64,000 bases of DNA from Mixophyes australis (taxonomy: Eukaryota > Chordata > Amphibia > Anura > Limnodynastidae): the NCBI GenBank assembly GCA_036250195.1, contig JAVHZZ010000003.1, positions 89,479,418 to 89,543,417 on the forward strand. Direction: 5' to 3'. This document shows positions 47,087 through 59,445 of the stretch, piece by piece. Within the stretch, counting starts at the first letter, position 1. The number at the start of each line of letters is the position of its first letter. Position numbers and translations under genes: made by a program. The notes under the pieces are model-generated. The model ran no database searches. It was not told the DNA's origin and saw nothing but the letters and a program-made list of their open reading frames with translations.

Positions 47087-48120
47087 GACTACATTATGGA
47101 AATCCGCAATGTCCGAAATTATGGGTTGAAATCAGCAGCTCGGTTTTCTTTTTATATTTTTATATAGCTATAGCAAGGTGATTGTTCTAGGAAATAGGGA
47201 GTTATTTCCAATCTTGCATGTTGTACTTAGAAGTTGCATGAACTGGACCATTTGCCATAACTATGTATAGGTGTGGCATTGCTGCTGTGTGGCAGTGGAA
47301 TTATGTGGGCCTTCTGCAAACACAAGGAAATTTACTGCTTATACTCTGGGTTCATAGGAAGTACATGTCAAGGCCTCTTTCCAAAGTGCAGAACATGTAT
47401 TGCTTACCTTTGAGAAATGAATCTATCTGGGCTTCCAGCTGAAGTAAATGATATGCTGAAATCCTGGTCTTGGATCATGTGCTCTACTTAGACCTCACTT
47501 GAGCTGCCATTCTTTAGACCATGGAGATGTACCCCATTGCTGCTGTTTGTATCTGGAGAAAGATATGGATTTTAGCTTCCATCACTTCCTGACACATAAT
47601 AAATAATAGTGAATGTAGGTATTCTCTTCTACTTTAGCTGGTAACTTGTATGTGGCATTCACTACCACTGTTTTGGTTTCTCCTCTTAGGAGGAAGAGTC
47701 TATAGTCCCTGAGGCTGGTACCAAAGCTACCCATAACTTATTGCATTAGGACATAATTTGCAAAACAGGAATTTTATTTTGCAAAAATTTATCTATATTC
47801 CCATTGTGTGCATACATAAGTGCATGATTCCTTTCAGTTTGGGAAGTGCCTCTGCGCAAATGAATTACAAGACCATTTACAGGACTGAGGGCCCAGATGG
47901 GAATGCAGAAGCCAATAAAAGTAAAAATATCACTGATTACTACAACTTTTGGAACATCTTCCCTAATTAAATACAACTTTTCTTTATTCTTATAGGTTAC
48001 TGTTCATAGGCTAAAATTCAATTTGTAACATTCAGGTCATTTAGCAGGGGTAAAGGACTGTGTGGCTGCAGTTTTGCGGGGTTGCAAAATACATTTTAAA
48101 TCAGTTATATGCTGATAACA
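47087..48120. other. Non-coding background
   Basis: No gene or named repeat recognised. Confidence 0.55.
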
Positions 48121-48290
48121 AGGGGCCTGATTCATTAAGGATCTTAAATGAAGAGGTATCTTATTTCAGTCTCTTGGACAAAACCATGTTATAATGCAAG
48201 GAGTGCAAACTAGTTTTCTGTTTTTCACATAATTTAAATTCTGACTGTTTTTTCATGTAGCACACATATATATCAATACAAATACATGTG
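48121..48290 (+). mobile_element. Truncated MITE, GGGCCTGATTCATTAAGG family
   Basis: Keeps the left terminal repeat and about half of the interior up to TAGCACACA. The right end is missing. Confidence 0.75.
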
Positions 48291-49607
48291 GACCATGATA
48301 GACGGTGGTGGCCTGCACCGATACCAAAAACTTCAAAGACTAGTACTATGCACTTCTTGATGGGCAGGACATTCATCGATATACAAGAGCAGAGATTTCA
48401 TAAACCTTGCTGCTTTATGAATACTGTGGATGGTGATAGATGAAGGAGGCTTGCATCCATACTACAAAACTTCAAGGACTATGCACACAATACATTTTTA
48501 ATGTTACAGGGCATCCATCATAGACAGTGAAGCTACAGTACCAGGCAGAGGTCATTGGATGGACAGTGGTATGAATAAATAGAGTTAGACATTTATAAAA
48601 GTAAATAGGCAAAGGTGACCTGCACCCATACAAAAAACTGCTTCTTGGCACAGCATTCATTGGTGGCCAATAGCAGAGCTTCCATACGCTCTGTGCCATA
48701 ATGCTGCCCTTCTGAATCAATCAAGGGAACTCACATATATTTATGAGGAGGACTGAAGAATCTGTCCCCCCAGGGGAGGTTTTTTCCAACCTGGGGGTAG
48801 AGTGAACTGCTCAAGACTTGCAGTAGAGGTGGAAACCAAGACCCACGTATATAAATATGTAATGCATGTAAATAATATTTATATGTTCTATTAGTGAAGA
48901 AGCAAGGAATATGTAAAACCAACAGCTCAGAAAGGCCAATAGTGGCTCTTCCCATAGGGTGTAAGTATGTGTAATACTCACATTGATACAGATTTGGTTG
49001 CCCTAAAAAACTCTTGACAATGCAATTGAAAGTCCAAGTTCTGAGACATTATGAGGACAGATTTTGATCATAGCAAAGAATACATGTGTAGATATGATGG
49101 CTGCGGATTTACACTAAGTGATGGAATTAGAAAACCATATAGACTGATTAATTATTTTTTAAATTGAATAGGAGAGAGCAAAGCCACAATGGCAAAATTA
49201 CAAAACCCTTCATTAAGACAGCTCGCTGCAGACTTTGGCCAAAATTGGTGACAATTGGAACATTTGTGAGGGGATCAAATAGACTCGACATGACTGGAAA
49301 AGAATGTTAATGCTATAAATAGTAATCTAGGAGCAAAAACAGCTCAGAATGACATTATTTTATCCATTTCTGATTATCCACAACTGTTGAGTGTGCCAGA
49401 TTTTGCACATGACCAGAGAAATTATTTGACTTTACACCATGTCTTTAAGTTGACTAGTAATGTTGGAGATATTGCGAGACCTGTCAACTTGGCTGGCTGT
49501 ATGCGGTCAATATGTGGTCAAAAATAAAGTATTGTCTCAAGTGAATCCTGTGAAGGGGAGCAAGATAGAACAGCTAGTAGTTGGTTCACGTACCTTTAGT
49601 GTTGGTA
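48291..49607. other. Non-coding background with faint direct repeats
   Basis: 48290-48700 holds loosely repeated blocks (GGCCTGCACC-ATAC, ACTTCAA-GACTA, GGCA-GCATTCAT) roughly 120 bp apart; too diverged to define a unit. Nothing else recognised. Confidence 0.45.
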
Positions 49608-49793
49608 GCAGCACACACTGAGGTAGGTGGTGGACACTTAGGAGAAAGGAGAACAAGGAAACAAGTTCCACAAAGGTTTTACTGGTCCGGAATCTACCTA
49701 GTCTTGAATTGATTTTGTAGAGCTTGTGCTTTGTGCCAGAAAACCCACCCCAATGTCTCAGTACAACCACAGATAGAAATGGCTCATAAGTGT
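49608..49793 (+). pseudogene. Retroelement integrase zinc-binding fragment
   Basis: One frame reads AAHTEVGGGHLGERRTRKQV, RFYWSGIYLVLN, a stop, then FCRACALCQKTHPNVS. The two His and the CxxC give the HHCC zinc-binding domain at the start of gypsy/retroviral integrases. One in-frame stop. Neighbouring sequence gives no catalytic core. Confidence 0.7.
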
Positions 49794-50084
49794 CCTTTTA
49801 CAAAAATAAGGGGCTACGAATGGAGAGAGAGAGATGACAGGCTGTTTCAGAAAAATGTTCTCAAGTGGAAGAAAACCAAATCCCCATTCATAGGCAAGCT
49901 TGAGAGAACAGTTAAGGTGGTAATGGAATAGGCCCATTCTCGGCTGCTGGCTCCAAAGTTTGTTGTCACATTACAGAGTTGCCTTCCTGCTGATGTGTCT
50001 AGGAGTAGTGGAAGTGCTCTCTGTGTCATTGCCTGGGTTGTGTTGGCCCGAGTCTGGTAACCAGCTTGTTGCATAAGTTCCGGT

Positions 50085-50475
50085 ATCTGGTATGGGTGCT
50101 GGTACAGCCCAGAGGTATGATGAACCACTTGGTGCGTGGGCTCATGCTAAAGTACAGGAGTGCTGGTAAAGCCCCAGAGGTATGTTGGGCCACTTGGTGC
50201 ACTGGTCAGGGTATAGTATGGGTCCTGGTACAGGCCCAGAGGTATGATGAGCCACTTAGTGTGCTTGCTGTGGTATGGTAGGGGTGTGCTGGTTCAGCCC
50301 TGGAGGTATATTGGGCCACTTGGTGCACAGGCCATTGCATGGTAGGGATGTGTTGGTTTAGCCCCGGAGGTATAATGGGCCCCTTGGTGCGCGAGCTGTA
50401 GTATGGTACAGGTGTGCTGGTTCAGCCACAGAGGAATGGGCAGCCGCTTGGTGCGCGAACTCGATGCCTGGACTA
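50085..50475. repeat. Minisatellite of about 60-65 bp, six units
   Basis: Each unit has GTGCTGGTTCAGCC (variants), GAGGTAT(A/G)(T/A)TG and GCCACTTGGTGCGC. Units differ at many sites, so it is an old array. Confidence 0.8.
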
Positions 50476-51603
50476 GAATCCTGAGGCTGATGCAGCCTTT
50501 AGTGTGGCAGGAGAACACTTTACAGGTGATAAGCAAGGTTTGTAAAGCACACATTGATGGTAGTGAGGCGTTGGGATTCTGTGCTCTTCAAACAGTTGGC
50601 TTATGCTCGGTGCAAGTACAGCTCCTTTGGGCTGGCTTATGGTGAGTTACGATTAGCCCAGAAGAGTTCAGGTTCCGGAATGCCTGGGGATTATTGACCC
50701 AGTTTAAGGATAAACTACAAATGTGCACTTAGTTAAAATGATGGATAAATACTTATCTCCCGAGAGTGGGTGACCCATGATGGGACATCCAGATTGGTAT
50801 TGATCAGTTGCTAATGCTGCATACAGTGTTCTCTCTCCAGAGAGAACAGTTAATTAAATAAATAAGTTAATTTGCCAACAAGTCGATCTGGTGTCTTTAA
50901 AACATAGCACAAGTGTTAAGGTTTAAATTAAGGGTTAATAGTTATCTTAATAAATGCTAAGCATTTTATTAGCTATGCAGCTGACAGTCTGCAAGTAAAG
51001 GCTGCAGACTGGGGTACACACAATTATAGCAGTGCACCTAGGTTTGGTATACAGGTGTAAGACATATGTGACAAAGTAGAAGAAAAAAGTGTGATGTAAC
51101 TTACATGCTTTGAAAGTGTCTTTTCCACAGCTAACAGCAGAGCCTACAGGGTGTGTCTGTAGTAAAAAGGAATTACAGAGCACCTGAGGAGACTTCCTTC
51201 CAAAAGCAAGATGGGACTGTTGCCTGCCCATAAATCTAAGGCTGTGGGAGAAGTCTTAAGTATAAAAACCTGTATTGTGCTGTCATACTTTGCTATGGAC
51301 GCCAGCTTTCCGGTGGCCAGAGATGGAAACTGGGTCTAATCAGAATTAGATTGCCTAGTGTCATCCTTGCAATGTCAATGCTGTTGTCTTATTGTGAAGA
51401 AATAATAAAAGTACAGTTTTAGGCAAGCTGTTGTTAATGTGTGAATCACCTAAGGTCAAATATATATATTGGTCAAAGCGGAAATTTAGGAATGATGGTA
51501 TGGAAAATGTAACTGGATGGAAATTGATAGTATTACCATCAAAGAAGTAGGATAATGGCAAAATGGCTTATCACTGTATAACGGCCCAATTCCCCCACTA
51601 ATT
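50476..51603. other. Non-coding background
   Basis: No gene or named repeat recognised. Confidence 0.5.
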
Positions 51604-51630
51604 ATATATATATATATATATATAATATAT
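51604..51630. repeat. (AT)n microsatellite
   Basis: AT dinucleotide run just beyond the tail end of the SINE. Confidence 0.9.
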
Positions 51631-51636
51631 TATTAC

Positions 51637-51918
51637 CATTTATTTATATAGCGTCACTAATTCCGCAGCGCTGTACAGAGAACTCACTCACATCAGTCCC
51701 TGCCCCATTGGGGCTTATTGACTAGGGTCAATTGTTAGCAGCCAATTAACCTACCAGTATGTTTTTGGAGTGTGGAGAAAATCAGGGCACCACCCGGTGA
51801 AAACCCACGCAAACACGAGGAGAACATAAAAACTCCTCACAGATAAGGTCATGGTCGGGAGTTGAACAAATGACCCCAGTGCTGTAAGGCAGAAGTGCTA
51901 ACCACTTAGCCACCGTGT
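51637..51918 (-). mobile_element. tRNA-derived SINE, second copy
   Basis: Minus strand starts CACGGTGGCTAAGTGGTTAG, with the A-box region and GTTCAACTCCCGACC in B-box position, the CGTGTTTGCGTGGGTTTTC core and a GACGCTATATAAATAAATGG tail. Matches 38868-39208 along its length with small deletions. Confidence 0.8.
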
Positions 51919-52374
51919 ATGCCAGCTAACAAGAATTTAGAATCTCTAAACACTTAAACCCCTTTTTAGAAGCTTGTTCTTCTGACTATGCTCCCTGGGC
52001 TGAGAAGGTCTCAGCACCCAGCTTGTTATGCTGAAATCTTAACTCTTCATTCTGAGTCTTGTATTCCCTTTCAATATTTTTAACGCTAGTTATGTTCTTA
52101 ATTTGTTTTCTCGTATATATATGTGACTTTGACATCAGTTCTTATTGCACGTTTATGCTTTCTTTCCTCAGTTTTGCTGCTTCTTTTATTGCTCGCTGAC
52201 ATTGACTTTGACTTCTGGGCTACATTTACCCTTACAATATCAATATCGCTACAAGACCAAGAAACCATGGGTTAAGTGGGTTGTATTCAAACTGTACTGT
52301 GAACTTTATATTTTGCTGTAACTAAGAAATGTAGCAAGTAAATCAATTTTTATTGCAAAATCTACACTTATTAT

Positions 52375-52571
52375 TTGAATGGACAGTGTACATTTATTTT
52401 GAAAATGAATTCAACAGAAGTTGAACTTTTTCAAGCTCTGTATTCAAACTACCTTGTAGCTCATTTATTTCTCTACCCATGTGCTCTATACTCTGCTGGT
52501 ATCTTAAACATTCCACTTGTGTAACTTCTGTTGAATTCATTTTACAAATAATTGTACACTGTCCATTCAAG
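52375..52571. repeat. Inverted repeat with ~48-bp arms
   Basis: Left arm TTGAATGGACAGTGTACA and AATGAATTCAACAGAAGTT; right arm carries the reverse complement with about five mismatches. The loop is ~95 bp. It abuts the MITE at 52577. Confidence 0.82.
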
Positions 52572-52576
52572 CGATG

Positions 52577-52909
52577 TCCAGCCTGATTCATTAAGGAAAG
52601 TTAAGCAAAAGTAAGCAAGTAAGTCAAAACCATGTTGCATTGGAGGGGGAGGTAAATTTAAAATGTGATGGCAGGTTTATATTTGGGGTAGGGCATGTCC
52701 TAGATCAATTTTAAATTTCAGTGTACAAATAAGCTATCAATCATTTGTGTGCTACATGAAAAAACATGAAAAAACAGCCAGTATTTTCCTTATGTGCAAA
52801 ATAATAAACTCATTTGCACCCCTTGCATTGCAACAAGGTTTTGTCCAGAACACTTACGTAAGAAAACGTAATCAATTTTTGCTTAACTTTACTTAATGAA
52901 TCTGGCCCG
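52577..52909 (-). mobile_element. MITE, GGGCCTGATTCATTAAGG family, reverse orientation
   Basis: CCTGATTCATTAAGGAAAG at the left and ACTTAATGAATCTGGCCC at the right; the interior reads as the reverse complement of 25989-26296. Confidence 0.82.
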
Positions 52910-53177
52910 TCATCACAGAGGTCACATGAGCAGTTACAGAGCAGTTAATGAATCACCAACATGGATCTACAGTCTTGTGCAACAGATAAATTGAGGTCCT
53001 AACCTTGTCATGGTAGTTTATAAGCAATTCCTCTATAATATATATATTTATTGACAATAGCATATAATAATATTGCAAATCAGGTTACACACAGTAAATT
53101 GTATTATTAATATAAATCCAACTTTACCAGTCCACTCTCTGGTAGTACCCAAAACTACCTTAATTTGTATTAATAGT

Positions 53178-53218
<41 letters not shown>

Positions 53219-54455
53219 AATAATATAATTCTTCCCTTGTATCAACTATATGGTCTTTATCACAATTTGTGCTAAACTTATCATGACCCTTTCCCTCTAC
53301 TTGATGTTTCTACTAGTATGTATTTTACCATTGATTAACACACTGATCTTGTCAATATTAAATCTGCAGTTGATTTGATCAATTTCCTTTTTTGAATTTC
53401 ATTATTTTATACAATATTTTACTACTCATTCAAAATTATATTACATATAGCACTAACAGGTCAGCTAGAACCACTAATAAAAGTCTACCCAATGCAGACA
53501 TTTATTTTCTCTTCGAGCATTTTGTTCATCTGTTCATTAGTGAGATATGCACAATATAGTATCCCAAATCTAATCTCTAAACTAACAAATTTCTTCTAAT
53601 TTTATGGATTGAACAAAGAAATGTGCTGCACTTCAGTTGTTACCTTTTTAAAACCTTAGCAGCATTTTCAGTATCACTTCTGAAAACCCCTTCTTTAGTT
53701 AGGAATAGATGATGCTGGAACTTATGCAAATCACTGAAGAGAAAAAAAAACACGTGGTGGCCACCATGTATGGCTCATTCTTCTTTGCTGATTCGCCTTT
53801 CTTGCACCAATCAATCTTTCACTTCCTGTAACACATTCTCAAGCTTTGGACGTATTTCTCCCTCTTCTGCTTGGTCTTTTGATGCCTTGGTGTTCCTCTT
53901 ACAAATGGTAGAATGGATCCAAGTGTCTTGTCAGTAATGTGGTGGTGGTCATCAACACCTGGTAGTGTCCTTCCCATTGCTTTATTACACAACCAGAACA
54001 CAATAAATTTCTACTTGTAACAGTCAGTGTTTCACAAGTCTGGTTAGAGGATCTTCAAACTCGTTTGTTGTCCTTTCAATTGTTTGACTTGTTTGTAATC
54101 AAATATTTGACATTCATTTCATTGCTACAGTTCAAATGTCATTACATGTGCTTGTTTCCCCCCCCAAAAAAATAAAAAAAATGACAGATTACATAGAGGT
54201 CTGAAAGTGATTCTGATGCTGTGCAAAAACCAAAAGATAACTCTCCGGTCACACCAAGCTTGGCTTAGTCATTACTTTGTTCAATTCTAACAAAAGCACC
54301 TATTATATAATCAATCCTTGTTCTTGTTAAACTAAGGTACATACTATCTTTCTTAAAACAGAAAAAGCTTTAAACTTTTTTTAAAGTGATCAAACAACAA
54401 ATTACTTTTAAACCTTTTAAACAATCTTCTTTCCCTCCACTAATTTACACTGTTC

Positions 54456-54499
<44 letters not shown>

Positions 54500-54997
54500 G
54501 TGACAAGATCATATTTGGGATGTCGTCCTCTGGAGTGGACAGTTGCACTTCAGCCAGAAAATCACATGAATCCAGTGTTTTAGCTTCATTATCCTTAGCC
54601 AGTTTTATTCACCAGCTTGCTAACAGATCTAAAGCATAAACAAAATTCTAGCCAATCTGGCTACTAGTTGATACATATGTATTCCCTCGCTAGACTGGGG
54701 GACCTAGGGTCCCTCACTTAAACCAAACAAATGGAACTCACAGCACAATATGCACTTTCTCTCAGAAGACATGTGACCTTCTCCCCAGACAAAGAGAAAG
54801 GGATCAGGGCTGCAGCCTTTTACAGGAACCACAAAGGTGCAACTCCGCTGGGAAACATACTCTGTGAAGCTTTTCTCACACGACTAAACAATCTCCCTGG
54901 TGGTATTGCACACAAGGCAGAAGTCCTGGGACAAATATCTCTACCATCCAGCACCAATCCAGTGACTGTCACTATATATATATATATATATATATAT
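52910..54997. other. Non-coding background with microsatellites
   Basis: (ATT)n at 53180-53220 and (AT)n at 54460-54494 and 54972-54997. No gene recognised. Confidence 0.55.
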
Positions 54998-55305
54998 TAG
55001 GGATGTGCACCGGCGACTTTTGAGGTCTCGTGTTTTGGATCCGGATTTTCGTTATTTTTGAGGTTCGGATTTGTCTCGCAAAACACTTGACGAAAGGTCT
55101 CGGTTCGGATTTAAGGTATTGGATTCGGATTTTTTTTGAAAAAAACATAAAAAGTTTAAAAATCAAGTTTTTGGGCTTATTTTCACTCCTAGGCTATTAT
55201 TAACCTCAATAACATTCAATAACAAGCATTTCCACTAATTTACAGTGTATTCTGAACACCTCACAATATAGTTATTAGTCCAAAACGTTGCAACAAGGTA
55301 TCTTT

Positions 55306-56715
55306 CTGGACTGCGTAGAGGAGTGGGTCACCACAATATATTAAAAACCCTGAACTTTTATGATTCGCACCAATAATTGTACCTGGACTGCGTAGAGGAG
55401 TGGGTCACCACAATATATTAAAAACCCTGAACTTTTATGATTCGCACCAATAATTGTACCTGGACTGCGTAGAGGAGTGGGTCACCACAATATCTTAAAA
55501 ACCCTGAACTTTTATGATTCGCACCAATAATTGTACCTGGACTGCGTAGAGGAGTGGGTCACCACAATATCTTAAAAACCCTGAACTTTTATGATTCGCA
55601 CCAATAATTGTACCTGGACTGCGTAGAGGAGTGGGTCACCACAATATCTTAAAAACCCTGAACTTTTATGATTCGCACCAATAATTGTACCTGGACTGCG
55701 TAGAGGAGTGGGTCACCACAATATCTTAAAAACCCTGAACTTTTATGATTCGCACCAATAATTGTACCTGGACTGCGTAGAGGAGTGGGTCACCACAATA
55801 TCTTAAAAACCCTGAACTTTTATGATTCGCACCAATAATTGTACCTGGACTGCGTAGAGGAGTGGGTCACCACAATATCTTAAAAACCCTGAACTTTTAT
55901 GATTCGCACCAATAATTGTACCTGGACTGCGTAGAGGAGTGGGTCACCACAATATCTTAAAAACCCTGAACTTTTATGATTCGCACCAATAATTGTACCT
56001 GGACTGCGTAGAGGAGTGGGTCACCACAATATCTTAAAAACCCTGAACTTTTATGATTCGCACCAATAATTGTACCTGGACTGCGTAGAGGAGTGGGTCA
56101 CCACAATATATATTAAAAACCCTGAACTTTTATGAATCGCACCAATAATTGTACCTGGACTGCGTAGAGGAGTGGGTCACCACAATATCTTAAAAACCCT
56201 GAACTTTTATGATTCGCACCAATAATTGTACCTGGACTGCGTAGAGGAGTGGGTCACCACAATATCTTAAAAACCCTGAACTTTTATGATTCGCACCAAT
56301 AATTGTACCTGGACTGCGTAGAGGAGTGGGTCACCACAATATATTAAAAACCCTGAACTTTTATGATTCGCACCAATAATTGTACCTGGACTGCGTAGAG
56401 GAGTGGGTCACCACAATATATATTAAAAACCCTGAACTTTTATGAATCGCACCAATAAATGTACCTGGACTGCGTAGAGGAGTGGGTCACCACAATATAT
56501 ATTAAAAACCCTGAACTTTTATGAATCGCACCAATAAATGTACCTGGACTGCGTAGAGGAGTGGGTCACCACAATATATTAAAAACCCTGAACTTTTATG
56601 ATTCGCACCAATAATTGGACCTGGACTGCGTAGAGGAGTGGGTCACCACAATATATTAAAAACCCTGAACTTTTATGATTCGCACCAATAATTGTACCTG
56701 GACTGCGTAGAGGAG
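55306..56715. repeat. 77-bp tandem array, about 18 units
   Basis: Unit starts CTGGACTGCGTAGAGGAGTG and includes CACCACAATAT, AAAAACCCTGAAC and CGCACCAATAATTGTAC. First units at 55306, 55383, 55460 and 55537 are exactly 77 bp apart; a few later units gain 2 bp in an AT run. Very little divergence between units. Confidence 0.95.
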
Positions 56716-56767
56716 TGGGCACTGGGCACCACAATAAAATATATAAAAAACCTTCAACAGATCTGCA

Positions 56768-56900
56768 TTACACTACACATACGGCTGCTCCTCCATCCTC
56801 TCCATCATATACATGTTGGAGTTTTAGCGTGTGACAACCTCTTGTTTTTGATAATGTCAGTGCATTTTGAATATTTTTCAATTTGCCCCACACCACTGAA
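56768..56900 (-). pseudogene. hAT transposase fragment in hAT-B
   Basis: Minus-strand reading KQEVVTR, stop, NSNMYMMERMEEQP corresponds to KQEVVTRWNSTLYMLQRMEEQ of the intact transposase at 12923-15916 (about residues 660-685). The conserved Trp codon is now a stop. This short relic shows that the array-bearing element descends from a hAT element. Confidence 0.75.
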
Positions 56901-56939
56901 TGTACTTTATCTATGATACGCAATACGCATCTATCTATC

Positions 56940-59445
56940 TTGACTGCGTAGTGTGGTGGCCCCGGTACACAATTTGGTACCGAGGCCACAATATAATTAA
57001 AAAACCCTCCACGTGTCTGAATTCCACCACACAAGTATCTGGACTGCATAGTGGGGTGGCCCCGGTACCCAATTTGATACCGGGGCCACAATACCTCCTC
57101 CAAACATGGTACAGACAATTCGTCATTGAGAGACCCCAGACAGACAGGGTCGAAGTGTTATTGTTTGACTTTGTAAACCCAAAAAAATGTCCCTGTTGCA
57201 CATAGTCGTGCAATGAAGACTGACTTTTTCATTTAAAGGCACGATCTTTAAAGTGTAGTGTTTGTAAGTCTAAGTCATATTATACTTTTGGTAAAATTGG
57301 TTTATTTTATTCCTCTTTATGGTAATTAATTAGTAATAGAATTAAAGTAGGAAATAGAATTAAAGTATGAAATAGAATTAAAGTAGGAAATAGAGTGGTA
57401 TAGAGTTGTAGTGTGGTATAGATAGAGTGGTCCACACAATATAATAATAAAACCCTCAACTGGTCTGAATTCCACCAAACAAGTATCTTGACTGCGTAGT
57501 GGGGTGGCCCCGGTACACAATTTGGTACCGAGGCCACAATATAATTAAAAAACCCTCCACGTGTCTGAATTCCACCACACAAGTATCTGGACTGCATAGT
57601 GGGGTGGCCCCGGTACCCAATTTGATACCGGGGCCACAATACCTCCTCCAAACATGGTACAGACAATTCGTCATTGAGAGACCCCAGACAGACAGGGTCG
57701 AAGTGTTATTGTTTGACTTTGTAAACCCAAAAAAATGTCCCTGTTGCACATAGTCGTGCAATGAAGACTGACTTTTTCATTTAAAGGCACGATCTTTAAA
57801 GTGTAGTGTTTGTAAGTCTAAGTCATATTATACTTTTGGTAAAATTGGTTTATTTTATTCCTCTTTATGGTAATTAATTAGTAATAGAATTAAAGTAGGA
57901 AATAGAATTAAAGTATGAAATAGAATTAAAGTAGGAAATAGAGTGGTATAGAGTTGTAGTGTGGTATAGATAGAGTGGTCCACACAATATAATAATAAAA
58001 CCCTCAACTGGTCTGAATTCCACCAAACAAGTATCTTGACTGCGTAGTGGGGTGGCCCCGGTACACAATTTGGTACCGAGGCCACAATATAATTAAAAAA
58101 CCCTCCACGTGTCTGAATTCCACCACACAAGTATCTGGACTGCATAGTGGGGTGGCCCCGGTACCCAATTTGATACCGGGGCCACAATACCTCCTCCAAA
58201 CATGGTACAGACAATTCGTCATTGAGAGACCCCAGACAGACAGGGTCGAAGTGTTATTGTTTGACTTTGTAAACCCAAAAAAATGTCCCTGTTGCACATA
58301 GTCGTGCAATGAAGACTGACTTTTTCATTTAAAGGCACGATCTTTAAAGTGTAGTGTTTGTAAGTCTAAGTCATATTATACTTTTGGTAAAATTGGTTTA
58401 TTTTGTTCCTCTTTATGGTAATTAATTAGTAATAGAATTAAAGTAGGAAATAGAATTAAAGTATGAAATAGAATTAAAGTAGGAAATAGAGTGGTATAGA
58501 GTTGTAGTGTGGTATAGATAGAGTGGTCCACACAATATAATAATAAAACCCTCAACTGGTCTGAATTCCACCAAACAAGTATCTTGACTGCGTAGTGGGG
58601 TGGCCCCGGTACACAATTTGGTACCGAGGCCACAATATAATTAAAAAACCCTCCACGTGTCTGAATTCCACCACACAAGTATCTGGACTGCATAGTGGGG
58701 TGGCCCCGGTACCCAATTTGATACCGGGGCCACAATACCTCCTCCAAACATGGTACAGACAATTCGTCATTGAGAGACCCCAGACAGACAGGGTCGAAGT
58801 GTTATTGTTTGACTTTGTAAACCCAAAAAAATGTCCCTGTTGCACATAGTCGTGCAATGAAGACTGACTTTTTCATTTAAAGGCACGATCTTTAAAGTGT
58901 AGTGTTTGTAAGTCTAAGTCATATTATACTTTTGGTAAAATTGGTTTATTTTGTTCCTCTTTATGGTAATTAATTAGTAATAGAATTAAAGTAGGAAATA
59001 GAATTAAAGTATGAAATAGAATTAAAGTAGGAAATAGAGTGGTATAGAGTTGTAGTGTGGTATAGATAGAGTGGTCCACACAATATAATAATAAAACCCT
59101 CAACTGGTCTGAATTCCACCAAACAAGTATCTTGACTGCGTAGTGGGGTGGCCCCGGTACACAATTTGGTACCGAGGCCACAATATAATTAAAAAACCCT
59201 CCACGTGTCTGAATTCCACCACACAAGTATCTGGACTGCATAGTGGGGTGGCCCCGGTACCCAATTTGATACCGGGGCCACAATACCTCCTCCAAACATG
59301 GTACAGACAATTCGTCATTGAGAGACCCCAGACAGACAGGGTCGAAGTGTTATTGTTTGACTTTGTAAACCCAAAAAAATGTCCCTGTTGCACATAGTCG
59401 TGCAATGAAGACTGACTTTTTCATTTAAAGGCACGATCTTTAAAG
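56940..59445. repeat. 548-bp higher-order tandem array, 4.6 units
   Basis: Units begin at about 56940, 57488, 58036, 58584 and 59132; the last is cut at 59445. Units 2-4 differ by only one or two bases. Each holds two related ~98-bp subunits starting TTGACTGCGTAGTG or TGGACTGCATAGTG, which resemble the 77-bp unit, and a distal part with three GAAATAGAATTAAAGTA-type repeats. Repeated 64-128-residue frames here are by-products of the array. Confidence 0.95.

Noticed and set aside
53819..54001. A 60-residue minus-strand frame with GVDDHHHITDKT
   Set aside because: No family resemblance could be supported and no neighbouring coding blocks were found.
57307..59405. Repeated open frames of 64, 84, 101, 119 and 128 residues
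   Set aside because: They recur exactly every 548 bp on both strands and are by-products of the tandem array, with no recognisable domains.
55306..59445. Regularly spaced repeats that might suggest a CRISPR array
   Set aside because: Repeats are contiguous 77-bp and 548-bp tandem units with no unique spacers, in vertebrate-type DNA.
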